Assembly: GCF_000422245.1 (NCBI RefSeq)
Contig: NZ_ATHI01000001.1
Coordinates: forward strand, 147,612-211,611
Length of the DNA stretch: 64,000 nt
Source: Alkalidesulfovibrio alkalitolerans DSM 16529
Lineage (GTDB): Bacteria; Desulfobacterota; Desulfovibrionia; Desulfovibrionales; Desulfovibrionaceae
Direction of reading: 5' to 3'
In this document: in pieces, positions 1-7,738 of the stretch
Numbering within the stretch: position 1 is the first letter of the stretch
How the letters are laid out: each line of letters starts with the position of its first letter
Program-made: the position numbers and the translations under genes
The notes under the pieces: model-generated
Seen by the model: only the letters and a program-made list of their open reading frames with translations
The model's database searches: none
What the model was told of the DNA's origin: nothing

Positions 1-405
1 CTCGATGTCCAAGAGGATCGTCAGGTCCGGCCATAGTCCGTCCACGGCCACCTCGTTCAGGCCGTGCAACGTCTTCGGATCGAGCCCCCGACCGTATCCC
101 TGATAGACAACCGTCGAGTCGGCGAAACGGTCGCTGAGCACGTCGTGTCCGGCCAAAAGGGCCGGGCGGATGACCGTGGCCACATGCTGGGCGCGGTCGG
201 CCAGGTAGAGGAACAACTCGGCCTGGCCAGTCAGGTCGCTGCTCTCCATGGAGAGCAGGATGCGGCGAAGCTCCCTGCCCAGGCGCGAGCCGCCCGGCTC
301 GCGGGTGATCTCGGTGGCGCGCCCCTGTTCGCGCAGCCAGGCGTCGAGCAGCCCGATCTGCGTGGACTTGCCCGTGCCTTCTATGCCTTCAAAGGTAACA
401 AACAT
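1..405 (-). CDS. tmk: Thymidylate kinase, 3' part cut by window edge
   Basis: Phosphorylates dTMP to dTDP in the cytoplasm for DNA synthesis. The visible N-terminal 135 residues begin [15 protein letters not shown], a P-loop of the dTMP kinase form at residues 5-15. Further on is the DR-type motif [16 protein letters not shown], typical of TMP kinases. The end of the gene lies before base 1. The start overlaps the last 25 bases of the upstream HD/OB nuclease gene, so the two are probably co-transcribed and translationally coupled. No internal stop or frameshift is visible. Confidence 0.93.
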   Translation of the reverse strand, partial: MFVTFEGIEGTGKSTQIGLLDAWLREQGRATEITREPGGSRLGRELRRILLSMESSDLTGQAELFLYLADRAQHVATVIRPALLAGHDVLSDRFADSTVVYQGYGRGLDPKTLHGLNEVAVDGLWPDLTILLDIE

Positions 406-1403
406 TGGGCTGGTCCTTTCTCCGCGTTGGCGGCTTGCGGCTTGGGCGTGGGCCTGGGCCGGTAGAGGGGGCGTTCCAGGGAGCGCACGAAGGGCGACCA
501 AGTGCCTTCCTCGGCCTCGGCGTCGAAGGCGGAGCACACCGTGCCGAGCTTTGAGTCCATCTGGTCGGCGAAGTGCAGCACCAGCGCCTCGGCGGTCTTG
601 GGCCGCTTGGGCGAACCGTAGGCCAACTCCCCGTGGTGCGAGAGGATCATGTGCTTCAGGTGCAGGGCGAGTTTGGGCTCGAGCCTGGCCTTGCGCACGA
701 AGGGCTCGACGACTTCCAGGCCCAGGTGGATGTGTCCGAGCAGCCTGCCCTCGTCCGTGAAGTCGCGAGCCAGGCCGGAAGAAAGTTCCCAGGCCTTGCC
801 CAGGTCGTGGAAGGCCGCGGCCACGAGCAGGGCCTCGGCATCCAGCGCGGGATACTGCTCGGCCATGGAGCGGCAGATGCGGCACACGGCCAGGGTATGT
901 TCCAGAAGGCCGCCCTGGTAGGCGTGGTGGATGGTCTTGGCGCCGGGCGCGGCCAGGATGCGTTCGCGGTTCGCGTCGTCGCCGAAGACCAGCGAGCAGA
1001 GCTTGCGCCAGGGCTTGTGGCGCAGGTTGTCGCGCAAAAGCTCCTCCAACTGGCGCAAAAGCTCTTCGGGCGGGACGCTTGAGATGGGCAAAAGCGCGGC
1101 CATGGCCGCGTGGTCGAGGTCGCTGTCCACGAGCGAAAGGTCGCGGACCACCAACTGCGGCGTGTCGCGGTAGCTTTCCACCTGGGCCGAGACGCGCGCC
1201 ACCTGCCCGGCCGCGAGGCTTGGCAGGCTCTGGGCCAGCGGGCTCCAGACCTTGGCGTCGATACGGCCGCTGCGGTCCGAGAGGGAAAGGCTCCAATACG
1301 GCCCGTTGCGCGAGGTTCCCTGTTTGGCCTCGGCGATGACGAAGATGTCGGCGACGGCCTGGCCCACTGCCAGATCCTGGACATAGACGGTCTTTGCGGT
1401 CAT
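381..1403 (-). CDS. HD-domain 3'-5' exoribonuclease, YhaM-like (OB fold plus HD)
   Basis: The protein is about 340 residues. It has an N-terminal OB-fold nucleic-acid-binding region (residues 12-90, with the YhaM-like run [16 protein letters not shown]) and a metal-dependent HD phosphohydrolase core. HD-domain signatures are [13 protein letters not shown] near residue 160 and AAFHDLGK near residue 200. This architecture matches the YhaM family of 3'-5' exoribonucleases; RNA processing is inferred from the family. The ATG at 1403 starts just before the OB fold. The frame stays open upstream to 1493, but that part runs through repeat DNA and lacks family similarity. The gene runs into tmk with a 25-base overlap. 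Confidence 0.82.
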   Translation of the reverse strand: MTAKTVYVQDLAVGQAVADIFVIAEAKQGTSRNGPYWSLSLSDRSGRIDAKVWSPLAQSLPSLAAGQVARVSAQVESYRDTPQLVVRDLSLVDSDLDHAAMAALLPISSVPPEELLRQLEELLRDNLRHKPWRKLCSLVFGDDANRERILAAPGAKTIHHAYQGGLLEHTLAVCRICRSMAEQYPALDAEALLVAAAFHDLGKAWELSSGLARDFTDEGRLLGHIHLGLEVVEPFVRKARLEPKLALHLKHMILSHHGELAYGSPKRPKTAEALVLHFADQMDSKLGTVCSAFDAEAEEGTWSPFVRSLERPLYRPRPTPKPQAANAEKGPAQCLLPLKA

Positions 1404-1431
1404 TCGCTTGCGAAACTCCGGCGGCTGCCCT

Positions 1432-1550
1432 ATTACCCGGAGCAGAAAATATGCAATATTTTCGTGCGCCGGGTTGCCAGTACGGCCCGCCAAGGGCGGA
1501 CTGAAGCGGCGAAGCCGCGGGAGTGCAAAGTAAAAACTTTGCGCTCCCAG
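1432..1550. repeat. Multi-hairpin cassette, diverged copy 1
   Basis: This is a diverged relative of the 118-bp cassettes at 46711-46828 and 51481-51598. It can fold into a run of stem-loops: one with arms CCCGG-GCAGAAAATAT around 1436-1473, a weak GCCCGCC/GGGCGG pair, GCGGCGAAGCCGC near 1506-1518, and a last one with arms GTGCAAAG/CTTTGCGC ending at 1546. Unlike the other copies it lacks the long flanking palindrome arms. It lies between divergent genes, only about 30 bases upstream of the HD nuclease start, so it may lie in that gene's leader or promoter. Confidence 0.8.
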
Positions 1551-1651
1551 TAGTAATGAAGATGGTTCGCGCTGTTTGGCGCGTCACCGTGAAGTGCCTC
1601 GACCAGCGGGGATTGTCAAACCTCGAATCGCCGCGTAGGGCTGCTTCACGG

Positions 1652-1669
1652 CCCGCCGCATGCGGCGGG
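1652..1669. other. Perfect 18-bp palindrome upstream of surE
   Basis: CCCGCCGCATGCGGCGGG is a perfect inverted repeat 53 bases upstream of the surE start. It could be an operator or a leader hairpin in the surE transcript. There is no U-run after it, so a terminator is unlikely. Function is not known. Confidence 0.45.
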
Positions 1670-1722
1670 TACATGGAAGCCGGGGCCCGAAAGGGGGAAA
1701 CGGCTCCAGCCAAGGACGGATC

Positions 1723-2484
1723 ATGCGCATTCTCTTGACCAACGACGACGGCATCCAGGCCGTGGGGCTGCGCGCCCTGTACAAGGCGTTCGCCGCCGCC
1801 GGGCACGAGGTCGTCTGCGTGGCGCCCATCTCCGAGATGTCGGCCGTGGGGCACGCCGTGACCCTTTCAAGCCCCCTGCGGGTGAAAAACTTCAAGGAAA
1901 ACGGCTTTCGCGGCTACGGCATCTCCGGCACCCCGGCCGACTGCGTGAAGATCGGCCTGAGCGCCATCATGGACGCTGTGCCCGACCTCGTGGTCTCGGG
2001 CATCAACGCGGGCGGCAACTGCGGGGTGGACATCCTGTACTCGGGCACGGTCTCGGCCGCCACCGAGGGCGCGCTGACCGGCATCCCCTCCATGGCCGTG
2101 TCCTACGACAACTTCAACCCCTTCGACCTCTCGGCCCAGGCCGCCTGGGTGGCGGATTTCGCCGCCGAGTTGGACTGGGATCGCGTGCGCCGGGGCTGCG
2201 TCCTGAACCTCAACTTCCCGGCCTGCCCCCTGGCCGAGGCCAAGGGCCTGCGCATCTGCCGCCACACGCGGGCGGCCTACCGGGACTTCTACGACCGCCG
2301 CACCGACCCGCGCGGCCGGGAATACTTCTGGCTCGACGGAGTCATCCCGCCCGAGCAGCTTTCGGCCGACACGGACCGGGCGCTGCTCAGCGAGGGCTAC
2401 ATCACCCTAACTCCCCTGCGCTTCGACTTCACGGACTACGAGGTACTGGACGCGCTCAAGGATGCCGCTGGGGACGACTCGTGA
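1723..2484 (+). CDS. surE: 5'-nucleotidase SurE
   Basis: Survival protein SurE is a metal-dependent nucleoside 5'-monophosphate phosphatase acting in the cytoplasm in stationary-phase nucleotide salvage. The protein begins [16 protein letters not shown], with the hallmark NDDG acidic metal site at residues 7-10. It also carries [12 protein letters not shown] and [11 protein letters not shown] in the middle of the fold. The length of 253 aa is normal for the family. An AAGGA Shine-Dalgarno at 1712-1716 sits just upstream of the ATG. The stop overlaps the ribosome binding site of the following lipoprotein gene, indicating an operon. Confidence 0.95.
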   Translation: MRILLTNDDGIQAVGLRALYKAFAAAGHEVVCVAPISEMSAVGHAVTLSSPLRVKNFKENGFRGYGISGTPADCVKIGLSAIMDAVPDLVVSGINAGGNCGVDILYSGTVSAATEGALTGIPSMAVSYDNFNPFDLSAQAAWVADFAAELDWDRVRRGCVLNLNFPACPLAEAKGLRICRHTRAAYRDFYDRRTDPRGREYFWLDGVIPPEQLSADTDRALLSEGYITLTPLRFDFTDYEVLDALKDAAGDDS

Positions 2485-2492
2485 GGAATCAT

Positions 2493-3041
2493 ATGCGCAC
2501 ATTGGCGATGCTTATCGTTTGTCTGGCCGCCTTCGGCCTTGCCGCCTGCACCGAGTCCGCGCCGCGCGTGGGCGTGGTGGACGCGGAGATCGTGCTTTCC
2601 GAGTGCCAGGCAGGCAAGGACGGCATGGATTACCTGCGCTCCCTGAGCGAGGAACTGGGCGAGAAGTTGAAGAAGCTCGACGCCGAGTTGGACGAGAACG
2701 CGGCTCAGGACAAGCTGGAGGCCTACCAGCAGGTGCTGGCCCAGGCGCGCATGCAGCTCAACACCGAGCAGGGCCGCATCATGGGCCTGATCCAGACCGG
2801 CTTCGACGAGGCCGTGGAGGAATACCGCGCCAAGAACAAGCTCGACGTGGTGCTTTTGCGCGAGCAGACCCTGGCCATCTCCCCGGCCGTGGACGGCACC
2901 AAGGCCGTGCTCGCGCTGCTTGACGCCAAGAAGATCGTGGTGGCTCCGGCCGCGCCTGAGGTTCCGGCTGCGCCCGAGGCTCCGGCCGAGACTCCGGCCG
3001 TCCCGGCTCCGGGCGAGACGCCCGCGCCCCCGGCGCAGTAA
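2493..3041 (+). CDS. OmpH/Skp-family lipoprotein
   Basis: An exported lipoprotein related to the periplasmic chaperone Skp/OmpH. It has a signal peptide with lipobox FGLAAC (Cys near residue 19), then VGVVDAEIVLSEC, typical of the start of the OmpH domain. A long helical, coiled-coil-prone stretch (residues 45-105) follows, then a Pro/Ala/Glu-rich tail from about residue 148 to the end. The tail, rich in PAPE-type repeats, is unusual for Skp and may span the periplasm or peptidoglycan. The ATG at 2493 is chosen because GAGG at 2483-2486 is well spaced; a GTG at 2481 is possible. It directly follows surE. Holdase activity is inferred from the family. Confidence 0.8.
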   Translation: MRTLAMLIVCLAAFGLAACTESAPRVGVVDAEIVLSECQAGKDGMDYLRSLSEELGEKLKKLDAELDENAAQDKLEAYQQVLAQARMQLNTEQGRIMGLIQTGFDEAVEEYRAKNKLDVVLLREQTLAISPAVDGTKAVLALLDAKKIVVAPAAPEVPAAPEAPAETPAVPAPGETPAPPAQ

Positions 3042-3079
3042 GCGCAGACCGCCCCAAAACGCCACCCGTGGCGTTGTTT

Positions 3080-3189
3080 CGAGAGCCGGTCAAATCCTCA
3101 CGCCGCAGTATGCGCGAGGGTTTGATCGGCTCTCGCGCGTTGCGTCCGGCGCGTTGCGAACGGCCTTCTGAACGGTCCGTTCAGGCCGG
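3080..3189. repeat. Extragenic palindrome between convergent genes
   Basis: Two inverted repeats are adjacent. Arms at 3080-3099 and 3116-3135 (CGAGAGCCGGTCAAATCCTC and its near complement, 18 of 20 matching) flank a short loop. A second pair at 3161-3189 contains TGAACGG/CCGTTCA. The CCGGTCAAA...CTC arm is the same motif found in the palindrome at 51455-51470, so this belongs to the same repeat family. It lies between convergent lipoprotein genes and may act as a bidirectional terminator. Confidence 0.75.
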
Positions 3190-3193
3190 GCTG

Positions 3194-3439
3194 CTAGTCG
3201 GCGCGTTCCTGGATGACCTGCACGTCCTCGCGCTTGATGGTCACCTTGCGGCCGTCGAGATCCTTGTAGGTGTAAGTCTGCGAGGTCTCGTCGAAGCGCG
3301 GCTCGCCCACGGCGTCGCGGGTCGTGCCGTCCGTGGTGGTGATGGTGTAGTGGCGGGAGCCGCAGGCCGTGAGGGTCAGGGCGGCAAGGCACAGGACGAC
3401 GAGCGCGACGCGGTGAAGCCCAGAAAGCATGGAACGCAT
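3194..3439 (-). CDS. Small YgdI/YgdR-like (DUF903) lipoprotein
   Basis: An 81-residue lipoprotein. It has a signal peptide with lipobox LTLTAC (Cys near residue 26), followed by a short SH3-like domain with the pattern YTITTTDG, DETSQTYTYKDLDG and a C-terminal KREDVQVIQE. This matches the YgdI/YgdR (DUF903) family of small envelope lipoproteins, whose role is unknown. ATG at 3439 is preferred: AAGGAG lies six bases upstream on the minus strand. Another ATG three codons in is possible. It is a single gene convergent with the OmpH-like lipoprotein. Confidence 0.82.
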   Translation of the reverse strand: MRSMLSGLHRVALVVLCLAALTLTACGSRHYTITTTDGTTRDAVGEPRFDETSQTYTYKDLDGRKVTIKREDVQVIQERAD

Positions 3440-3935
3440 GGCGGACTCCTTATAACGATTTTCTTTGCCCAATAGCACCACCCGACAGGTCGCGGCAAGG
3501 CGTGCGGCGCGAAGGGTGGCGGAGTTTTCATGGCCTGCGGGGGATTTTTTTCCGGCCCTTGGCCGTGCCGCGTCGTCTCCTATTTTGTCCATCATCCTGA
3601 AATAACGTCAATTCTATTTTCAGGCGGCAGGCCACCTGACAGGCCGCGTCGCCAATCCGCCGGAATGACGGGCGATCGGACGCGGGCGTCGGACTGCTCG
3701 CGTTGACGAGTTTTTCGCCCTGCATCTGTCTATCATCACTGCATTTTTTACTTCCGCCGCGCCGGACGCCAAAGGCGTCAACAGCTCATTCGCGCCCTGA
3801 CGCGAACCGGACGCGCCCGGCCGCGCCCGCGCGAAAAACCATCCCCTAGACTCCGCCTCGAACACGGAAACGGCCCCCTGCCCGACGCATCCGCGCGGCC
3901 GCACGGGAGCCGCAAACCCGCACGAGGAGCGGAGC
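3440..3935. other. Intergenic region, left border of phage module
   Basis: No convincing gene, tRNA or direct repeat is seen here. The left edge of the phage-derived block must fall in this stretch, but no attachment site could be recognised by comparing it with the right border (20248-20636). A short AT-rich patch is present near 3735-3760. CACGAGGAGCGGAGC just before 3936 holds the ribosome binding site of the holin gene. Confidence 0.5.
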
Positions 3936-4424
3936 ATGGACCCAATCACCATCATCGCGGGCGTGGCCTCGGTCGTGCCGACCATCGCCCGCTGGATCGG
4001 CGGCGACAAGTCGAAGACCGCCGAAGTGGCGCAAAAGGCCGCCGACGTGGCCATGCGCGTCACCGGCGCGAGCGACCCGGCCACGGCCATCGAGCAGCTC
4101 AAGATCAACAAGAAGTTCGCCCTGGAGTTCGAGAAGCTCTGGGCGGGCGTGGACATGGGGCTGCAGGAGAGCCTGACCCGCCGCCACGAGGCGGACATGT
4201 CCTCGGACTCCTGGCTCTCCAAGAACGTGCGGCCCCTGTGCCTGCTGGGCCTCACGGCCGCGGTCGTCGGCGGGGTCTTCACGTCCGTGGACGAGGGCAA
4301 GCTGCGCGCCCTGACCGAGCTCGGGCTCTACGTCTTCGGCTACTACTTCATCGGCCGCAGTGCCTTCGACAAGGGCGCGGTGCGCCTCGACCTCTCGCGC
4401 GAGGGCGGGGGGGCCGTCCGATGA
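3936..4424 (+). CDS. Phage holin, 3-TM GTA type
   Basis: A 162-residue protein starting MDPITIIAGVASVVPTIARW. It has an N-terminal hydrophobic/amphipathic segment, a charged central region (KTAEVAQKAADVAMRVTGA; LKINKKFALEFEKLWAG), and two C-terminal membrane segments (LCLLGLTAAVVGGVFT and LTELGLYVFGYYFIG). This layout matches the 'holin of 3TMs, for gene-transfer release' family found in gene transfer agents and some prophages, which permeabilises the inner membrane for lysis. It is the first gene of the phage block and overlaps the next gene by four bases (ATGA). No endolysin lies next to it, which is unusual. Confidence 0.72.
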   Translation: MDPITIIAGVASVVPTIARWIGGDKSKTAEVAQKAADVAMRVTGASDPATAIEQLKINKKFALEFEKLWAGVDMGLQESLTRRHEADMSSDSWLSKNVRPLCLLGLTAAVVGGVFTSVDEGKLRALTELGLYVFGYYFIGRSAFDKGAVRLDLSREGGGAVR

Positions 4425-4705
4425 GCGGCGAAGACATCCGCGAACTGTGGGAGGCCATCGAGGGCCTTCGGCGCGGCCAGGGCGACATCCTGGTCGGCCT
4501 CTCCGAGGTCAAGGCCGCGCTGAACGAGCGCTGCCGCGAGCGCGCCCGCCGCATGGACGCCCAGGGCCAGGCCATCGAGGGCGCGGGGTTGCGCATCGCC
4601 GCCCTGGAGCGCGGCCAGGCGCGGCTCTTCGCCTGGGCCTCGCTCGCTGGCGGCGCGGCCGCCCTGGCCGGGCACTGGCTGCTCAAGACGCTGGGGGGAA
4701 GCTAG
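4421..4705 (+). CDS. Small coiled-coil protein with C-terminal membrane anchor
   Basis: A 94-residue protein beginning MSGEDIRELWEAIEGLRRGQ. Residues 4-65 are heptad-rich and likely coiled coil; a single hydrophobic segment LFAWASLAGGAAALAGHWLL lies at the C-terminus. The layout resembles XhlA-like holin accessory proteins and is plausibly part of the lysis cassette. The start overlaps the holin stop as ATGA. No specific family could be assigned with certainty. Confidence 0.65.
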   Translation: MSGEDIRELWEAIEGLRRGQGDILVGLSEVKAALNERCRERARRMDAQGQAIEGAGLRIAALERGQARLFAWASLAGGAAALAGHWLLKTLGGS

Positions 4706-4706
4706 G

Positions 4707-5171
4707 ATGGCCCGCTGGCTCACTGACTACGCCCGCATGGCCGAGGTGGCCGCGCGCAAGGGATTTGCCGAGCGCGACCTGGCCGAGCTCTTCGGCCTCT
4801 CCATCGACGAATGGCGCGCCTGGGTTGCCAAGCGCCCGGACCTGGCCAAGGCCCTGGCGCGCGGCCGGGGCGACGCCGACACCCGCGCCGAGCGCATGCT
4901 GCTCGCCCGCGCCCTGGGCCTGACCTGCACCGAGACGACCATCAAGACCGCGCCCGTGCGCGGCGAGGACGGGGCCGTGACCGAGGAGGTGCGCGAGCGC
5001 CGCGTGGTGAGAAAGCGCCTGCCGCCCGATTTTCAGGCCCTCAAGCTCTGGCTCTCGCGCCGCCGTCCCGATCTGTGGGGCGACGGCGGGGACGACGACC
5101 CCATGAACGCGCTCTCCGAGGAGGACATCGATGCCCGCATCCGCGAGCTCGAACACCAGCTTGGCGGCTAA
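4707..5171 (+). CDS. Terminase small subunit
   Basis: A DNA-packaging initiator that recognises phage DNA and recruits the large subunit. The 154-residue protein has an N-terminal helix-turn-helix-like region (AARKGFAERDLAELFGLSIDEWRAWVAK read in two helices, residues 10-37), then a helical, charged middle with VRKRLPPDFQALKLWLSRRRPDLWG, common in phage small terminases. An acidic C-terminus follows. It sits one base after the previous gene and overlaps the large-subunit gene by 41 bases. Assignment rests on the HTH, the size and the position. Confidence 0.78.
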   Translation: MARWLTDYARMAEVAARKGFAERDLAELFGLSIDEWRAWVAKRPDLAKALARGRGDADTRAERMLLARALGLTCTETTIKTAPVRGEDGAVTEEVRERRVVRKRLPPDFQALKLWLSRRRPDLWGDGGDDDPMNALSEEDIDARIRELEHQLGG

Positions 5172-5868
5172 GCGCGAGAAGCTGCGCGCGCTCTCGGCCA
5201 AGGCCAGGCTGCGCGCGGAGAACGCCATCGCCGCCTACTACCCGGACGAGGGGCCGCTGGCCCGCGTGTTGTACCCGCGCCACCTGGAGTTCTTCCGCGC
5301 CGGGGCCGCGTGCCGCCAGCGGCTGATGCTGGCCGCCAACCGCGTGGGCAAGACCGAGGGCGTGGGCGGCTACGAGCTGACCCTGCACCTGACCGGGCTC
5401 TACCCCCATTGGTGGGAGGGCCGCCGTTTCACGCGGCCGGTGCGGGCCTGGGCCTGCGGCGACACGACCGAGTCCGTGCGCGAGATCCTGCAACGAAAGC
5501 TCCTCGGGCCGCCCGAGGCCCCTGGTGCCGGGCTCATCCCCAGGCGCGCGATCCGCGAGGTGGCTAGGCGCGGCAGCGGCGTGGCCGACGCCGTGGAGCG
5601 CGTGGCCGTGGCTCATGCAACGGGCGGGCTCTCCTGGCTCAAATTCAAGTCCTACGACCAGAAGCGCCGCGCCTTTCAGGGCACGGAGCAGGACGTGATC
5701 TGGCTGGACGAGGAGCCGCCCATGGACGTCTACGCCGAGTGCCTGATGCGCACCATGACCACGGGCGGGCTGCTCATGCTGACCTTCACGCCGTTGCTCG
5801 GGCTGTCCGAGGTGGTGCTTTCCTTCCTGCCTGGCGGCAAGCTGCCCCAGGCCGAGGAGGTGGCCTGA
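5131..5868 (+). CDS. Terminase large subunit, ATPase part
   Basis: The motor ATPase domain that drives DNA into the prohead. Walker A is ANRVGKTEG near residue 70; the Walker B/catalytic acid is DVIWLDEEPP near residue 190; the coupling motif is TFTPLLG near residue 220. The protein stops at TGA 5866-5868, exactly where podovirus terminases normally continue into the nuclease. The nuclease is encoded in the -1 frame by the next gene, with a TGATG stop/start overlap. ATG at 5131 has GAGGAGG upstream. It is either a genuine two-gene terminase, a programmed frameshift, or a frameshift mutation. Confidence 0.88.
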   Translation: MPASASSNTSLAAKREKLRALSAKARLRAENAIAAYYPDEGPLARVLYPRHLEFFRAGAACRQRLMLAANRVGKTEGVGGYELTLHLTGLYPHWWEGRRFTRPVRAWACGDTTESVREILQRKLLGPPEAPGAGLIPRRAIREVARRGSGVADAVERVAVAHATGGLSWLKFKSYDQKRRAFQGTEQDVIWLDEEPPMDVYAECLMRTMTTGGLLMLTFTPLLGLSEVVLSFLPGGKLPQAEEVA

Positions 5869-6623
5869 TGCCCCAGGTCGCGCCCGGCAAATACCTCGTC
5901 ACCGCCACCTGGGACGACGTGCCGCACCTCTCCAAGGCCCAAAAACGCGAGCTGTGGGCCCAGATCCCGCCGCACCAGCGCGACGCCCGCGCCAAGGGCG
6001 TGCCGCAGCTCGGGGCCGGGGCCGTCTATCCCGTGCCCGAGGACGAGATCGTGGTCTCGCCCTTCGAAATCCCGGCGCACTGGCCGCGCGCCTACGGCCT
6101 GGACGTGGGCTGGAACCGCACGGCCGCCGTGTGGGGGGCCTTCGACCGCTCCGGCGGGGTGCTGCACCTGTATGCCGAGCACTACCGGGGCCAGGCCGAG
6201 GCCGAGGTCCACGCGGCCGCCGTCAAGGCGCGCGGCGAGTGGATTCCCGGCGTCATCGACCCGGCCGCGCGCGGCCGCTCGCAGATCGACGGCACGAGCC
6301 TGCTGGCCATCTACCAGTCCCTCGGGCTCGACCTCTCGTGCGCGGACAACGCCGTGGAGGCGGGAATTTATCGCGTCTGGAGCCTCCTTTCCACGGGCCG
6401 GATCAAGGTTTTCGCCACACTCTCCAACTGGCTGGCCGAATACCGGCTCTACCGCCGCGACGCCAACGGCAGGGTGGTCAAGGAGCGCGACCACCTCATG
6501 GATGCAACCCGCTACCTCGTGGCCTCCGGGCTCGACGCGGCCCGCGCCGTGCCGCCCGGGCGAGACGCCCTGCGCGCCAGGCCCGGCGAGGCGGCCAACC
6601 ACGACTACGAGATGTTCGCATGA
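5868..6623 (+). CDS. Terminase large subunit, nuclease part
   Basis: The RNase-H-fold nuclease half of the terminase large subunit, which cuts the DNA concatemer. It carries GLDVGWNRTA (first acidic metal ligand, near residue 77), PGVIDPAARGRSQ in the middle and DHLMDATRYLV (late acidic ligand) near the C-terminus. In family members these sequences follow the ATPase in one chain. Translation probably restarts at the ATG in TGATG (5866-5870). The same frame is open upstream to 5739, so a ribosomal or genetic frameshift is equally possible. It ends with an ATGA overlap into the next gene. Confidence 0.86.
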   Translation: MPQVAPGKYLVTATWDDVPHLSKAQKRELWAQIPPHQRDARAKGVPQLGAGAVYPVPEDEIVVSPFEIPAHWPRAYGLDVGWNRTAAVWGAFDRSGGVLHLYAEHYRGQAEAEVHAAAVKARGEWIPGVIDPAARGRSQIDGTSLLAIYQSLGLDLSCADNAVEAGIYRVWSLLSTGRIKVFATLSNWLAEYRLYRRDANGRVVKERDHLMDATRYLVASGLDAARAVPPGRDALRARPGEAANHDYEMFA

Positions 6624-7168
6624 ACCACGCCATCTATCTGATCTCTCCCGGCACCGACGCCATGTCGCCGGACCTGGCCCGCGAGACGCTTGACCAGCTC
6701 TGGGACATGCTTTGGGACGACGGCCTCGTCTCCACGGTCTTCTACGAGGGCCGCGTGACAAACGCCGCAGCCTTCGCCGCGCTCATGCTCTCGCCGCTCA
6801 CGGCCTGCTACGCGGCCTTCGGGACGGGCTCGCGGCCCGCTGGCCTGGCCTGGCTGAACGCGCAGGAGGGCAAGGCCGCGCGCCTGCACTTCTGTTTCTT
6901 CCGCCACGCCAGGCGACACGCCCTTTCCCTGGGGCGGCTCTTCACCCGTTTCCTGCTCACCGCCCGCGATGAAGGGGGCGAATCCTACCTGGAGACGCTC
7001 TACGCGGGCGTTCCCCAATCCAACCGGCCGGCGCTGTCGTTGGCGCGAAAGCTCGGGTTCAGGACCATGGGGGTCCTGCCCGGCGCGGCCTACATCGCGG
7101 AAGCGGATCGCCTCGAAGGGCTGGTCCTCTCCCGCCTGACCCGAGAGGAGATAGACAATGATCAATAA
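6620..7168 (+). CDS. Phage GNAT-like acetyltransferase, 3' end altered by insertion
   Basis: A 182-residue protein, MNHAIYLISPGTDAMSPDLA onwards, that looks like the GNAT-type proteins often encoded beside podovirus terminases. The C-terminal part SNRPALSLARKLGFRTMGVLP fits the acetyl-CoA fold end (xxSxxLxxKLGF). Its last 140 bases (7011-7150) are repeated exactly at 7739-7878; the original ending (REEVLAHG) is still present after the second copy. The present ending REEIDNDQ is created by the inserted DNA, so only the last residues differ and the enzyme is probably intact. Substrate unknown. Confidence 0.72.
   Translation: MNHAIYLISPGTDAMSPDLARETLDQLWDMLWDDGLVSTVFYEGRVTNAAAFAALMLSPLTACYAAFGTGSRPAGLAWLNAQEGKAARLHFCFFRHARRHALSLGRLFTRFLLTARDEGGESYLETLYAGVPQSNRPALSLARKLGFRTMGVLPGAAYIAEADRLEGLVLSRLTREEIDNDQ
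7011..7150 (+). repeat. 140-bp perfect direct repeat, left copy
   Basis: This end of the acetyltransferase gene is identical base for base to 7739-7878. The two copies bracket the AT-rich insert 7151-7738. It starts TTCCCCAATC and ends CCGAGAGGAG, the latter being a ribosome binding site used by the next start codon in both contexts. Confidence 0.97.
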
Positions 7169-7361
7169 TAAGATGCCTAGTGCTGTTGTTTTGAATCGAT
7201 ATGGTGAGGATGATCATTGTTTCAAGCATTGCAATGGGCAGAAAGTGCGCCCATGGCCATGCAAAAAATGCAAAAAAAGAACATTCCACACGTCAGATTG
7301 TGGAGTTTTTAGTTCTCCTGCGTTTGAGAATGTGGAGTGTACGTGTGGTCTCAGATCATAG
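7158..7361 (+). CDS. Small Cys-rich hypothetical protein in insert
   Basis: A 67-residue frame, MINNKMPSAVVLNRYGEDD onwards, with seven Cys including PCKKC and CTC clusters that could bind a metal. GAGAGGAG at 7143-7150, the end of the repeat, provides a ribosome binding site seven bases before the ATG. It is AT-rich like the rest of the insert and overlaps the end of the convergent WYL-like gene by 11 bases. No family is recognised; it could be a spurious frame. Confidence 0.4.
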   Translation: MINNKMPSAVVLNRYGEDDHCFKHCNGQKVRPWPCKKCKKRTFHTSDCGVFSSPAFENVECTCGLRS

Positions 7362-7647
7362 CTATAACATTTGGTATGTGTGCATCCCTCTCTGGATTGT
7401 ATCCATCCCTTGGGGAGTCAAAGTGCTGACCAGTTCTTCTAATATTTTCAATCTTCTCAATACGCATAAGTCGCCAGGGCGGTTGTCTTCCAGAGTTGCT
7501 GAATCCGGCGACTTGGTAGCAACGAAGAAGCTCTTGGCCATCCTTGCCATAACCACAGCAATGAGGCTCGACGGTACGTTCACCGCCGTCATAATAAAAT
7601 TCAAGAACAGCTTTGTCTCTTATTGCTTCGGCTATCAGATTGAGCAT
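7351..7647 (-). CDS. Small WYL-like domain protein in insert
   Basis: A 98-residue protein resembling a lone WYL-type ligand-sensing domain. It reads LEFYYDGGERTVEPHCCGYG, then ELLRCYQVAGFS, then WRLMRIEKIENI, and ends with the pattern FDSPRDGYNP. This order (F.Y.G..R.VEPH.YG, R.YQ..G.S, WRLF....I) is that of small WYL-like proteins. No DNA-binding domain is attached. ATG at 7647 is favoured by GGGAGG eight bases upstream; a TTG two codons earlier is possible. A promoter-like sequence precedes it. WYL domains sense ligands in regulators and defence systems; its role here is unknown. Confidence 0.68.
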   Translation of the reverse strand: MLNLIAEAIRDKAVLEFYYDGGERTVEPHCCGYGKDGQELLRCYQVAGFSNSGRQPPWRLMRIEKIENIRRTGQHFDSPRDGYNPERDAHIPNVIAMI

Positions 7648-7695
7648 CGACAATCCCTCCCGAGGAAAATAGGTTACAGGTTTGAATTAGCATTG

Positions 7696-7724
7696 ACTAT
7701 AGCAACAAATGTTAATCCAGGCAA
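7696..7724 (-). promoter_or_regulatory. Sigma-70-like promoter for WYL-like gene
   Basis: Read on the minus strand: TTGCCT (7724-7719), a 17-base spacer, then TATAGT (7701-7696), placed about 50 bases upstream of the ATG at 7647. Good match to a vegetative promoter by eye. It supports the cargo gene being expressed independently of phage genes. Confidence 0.5.
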
Positions 7725-7738
7725 GTTTGTCTCAATTA

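Larger units (their letters stand above)
7151..7738. mobile_element. 588-bp AT-rich cargo insertion (moron) between 140-bp repeats
   Basis: A segment markedly richer in A+T than the surrounding phage genes, bounded on both sides by perfect 140-bp direct repeats of the acetyltransferase 3' end. It contains one small plus-strand frame and a minus-strand WYL-like gene with its own promoter-like sequence. No transposase, terminal inverted repeats or short target duplication is seen, so it is not a standard insertion sequence. The arrangement resembles integration at a gene 3' end that restores the gene, or a tandem-duplication insertion by recombination. Confidence 0.75.

Noticed and set aside
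1404..1493. Longer N-terminus for the HD nuclease
   Set aside because: The extra 30 codons run into the repeat cassette and do not resemble the family; the ATG at 1403 fits the OB fold.
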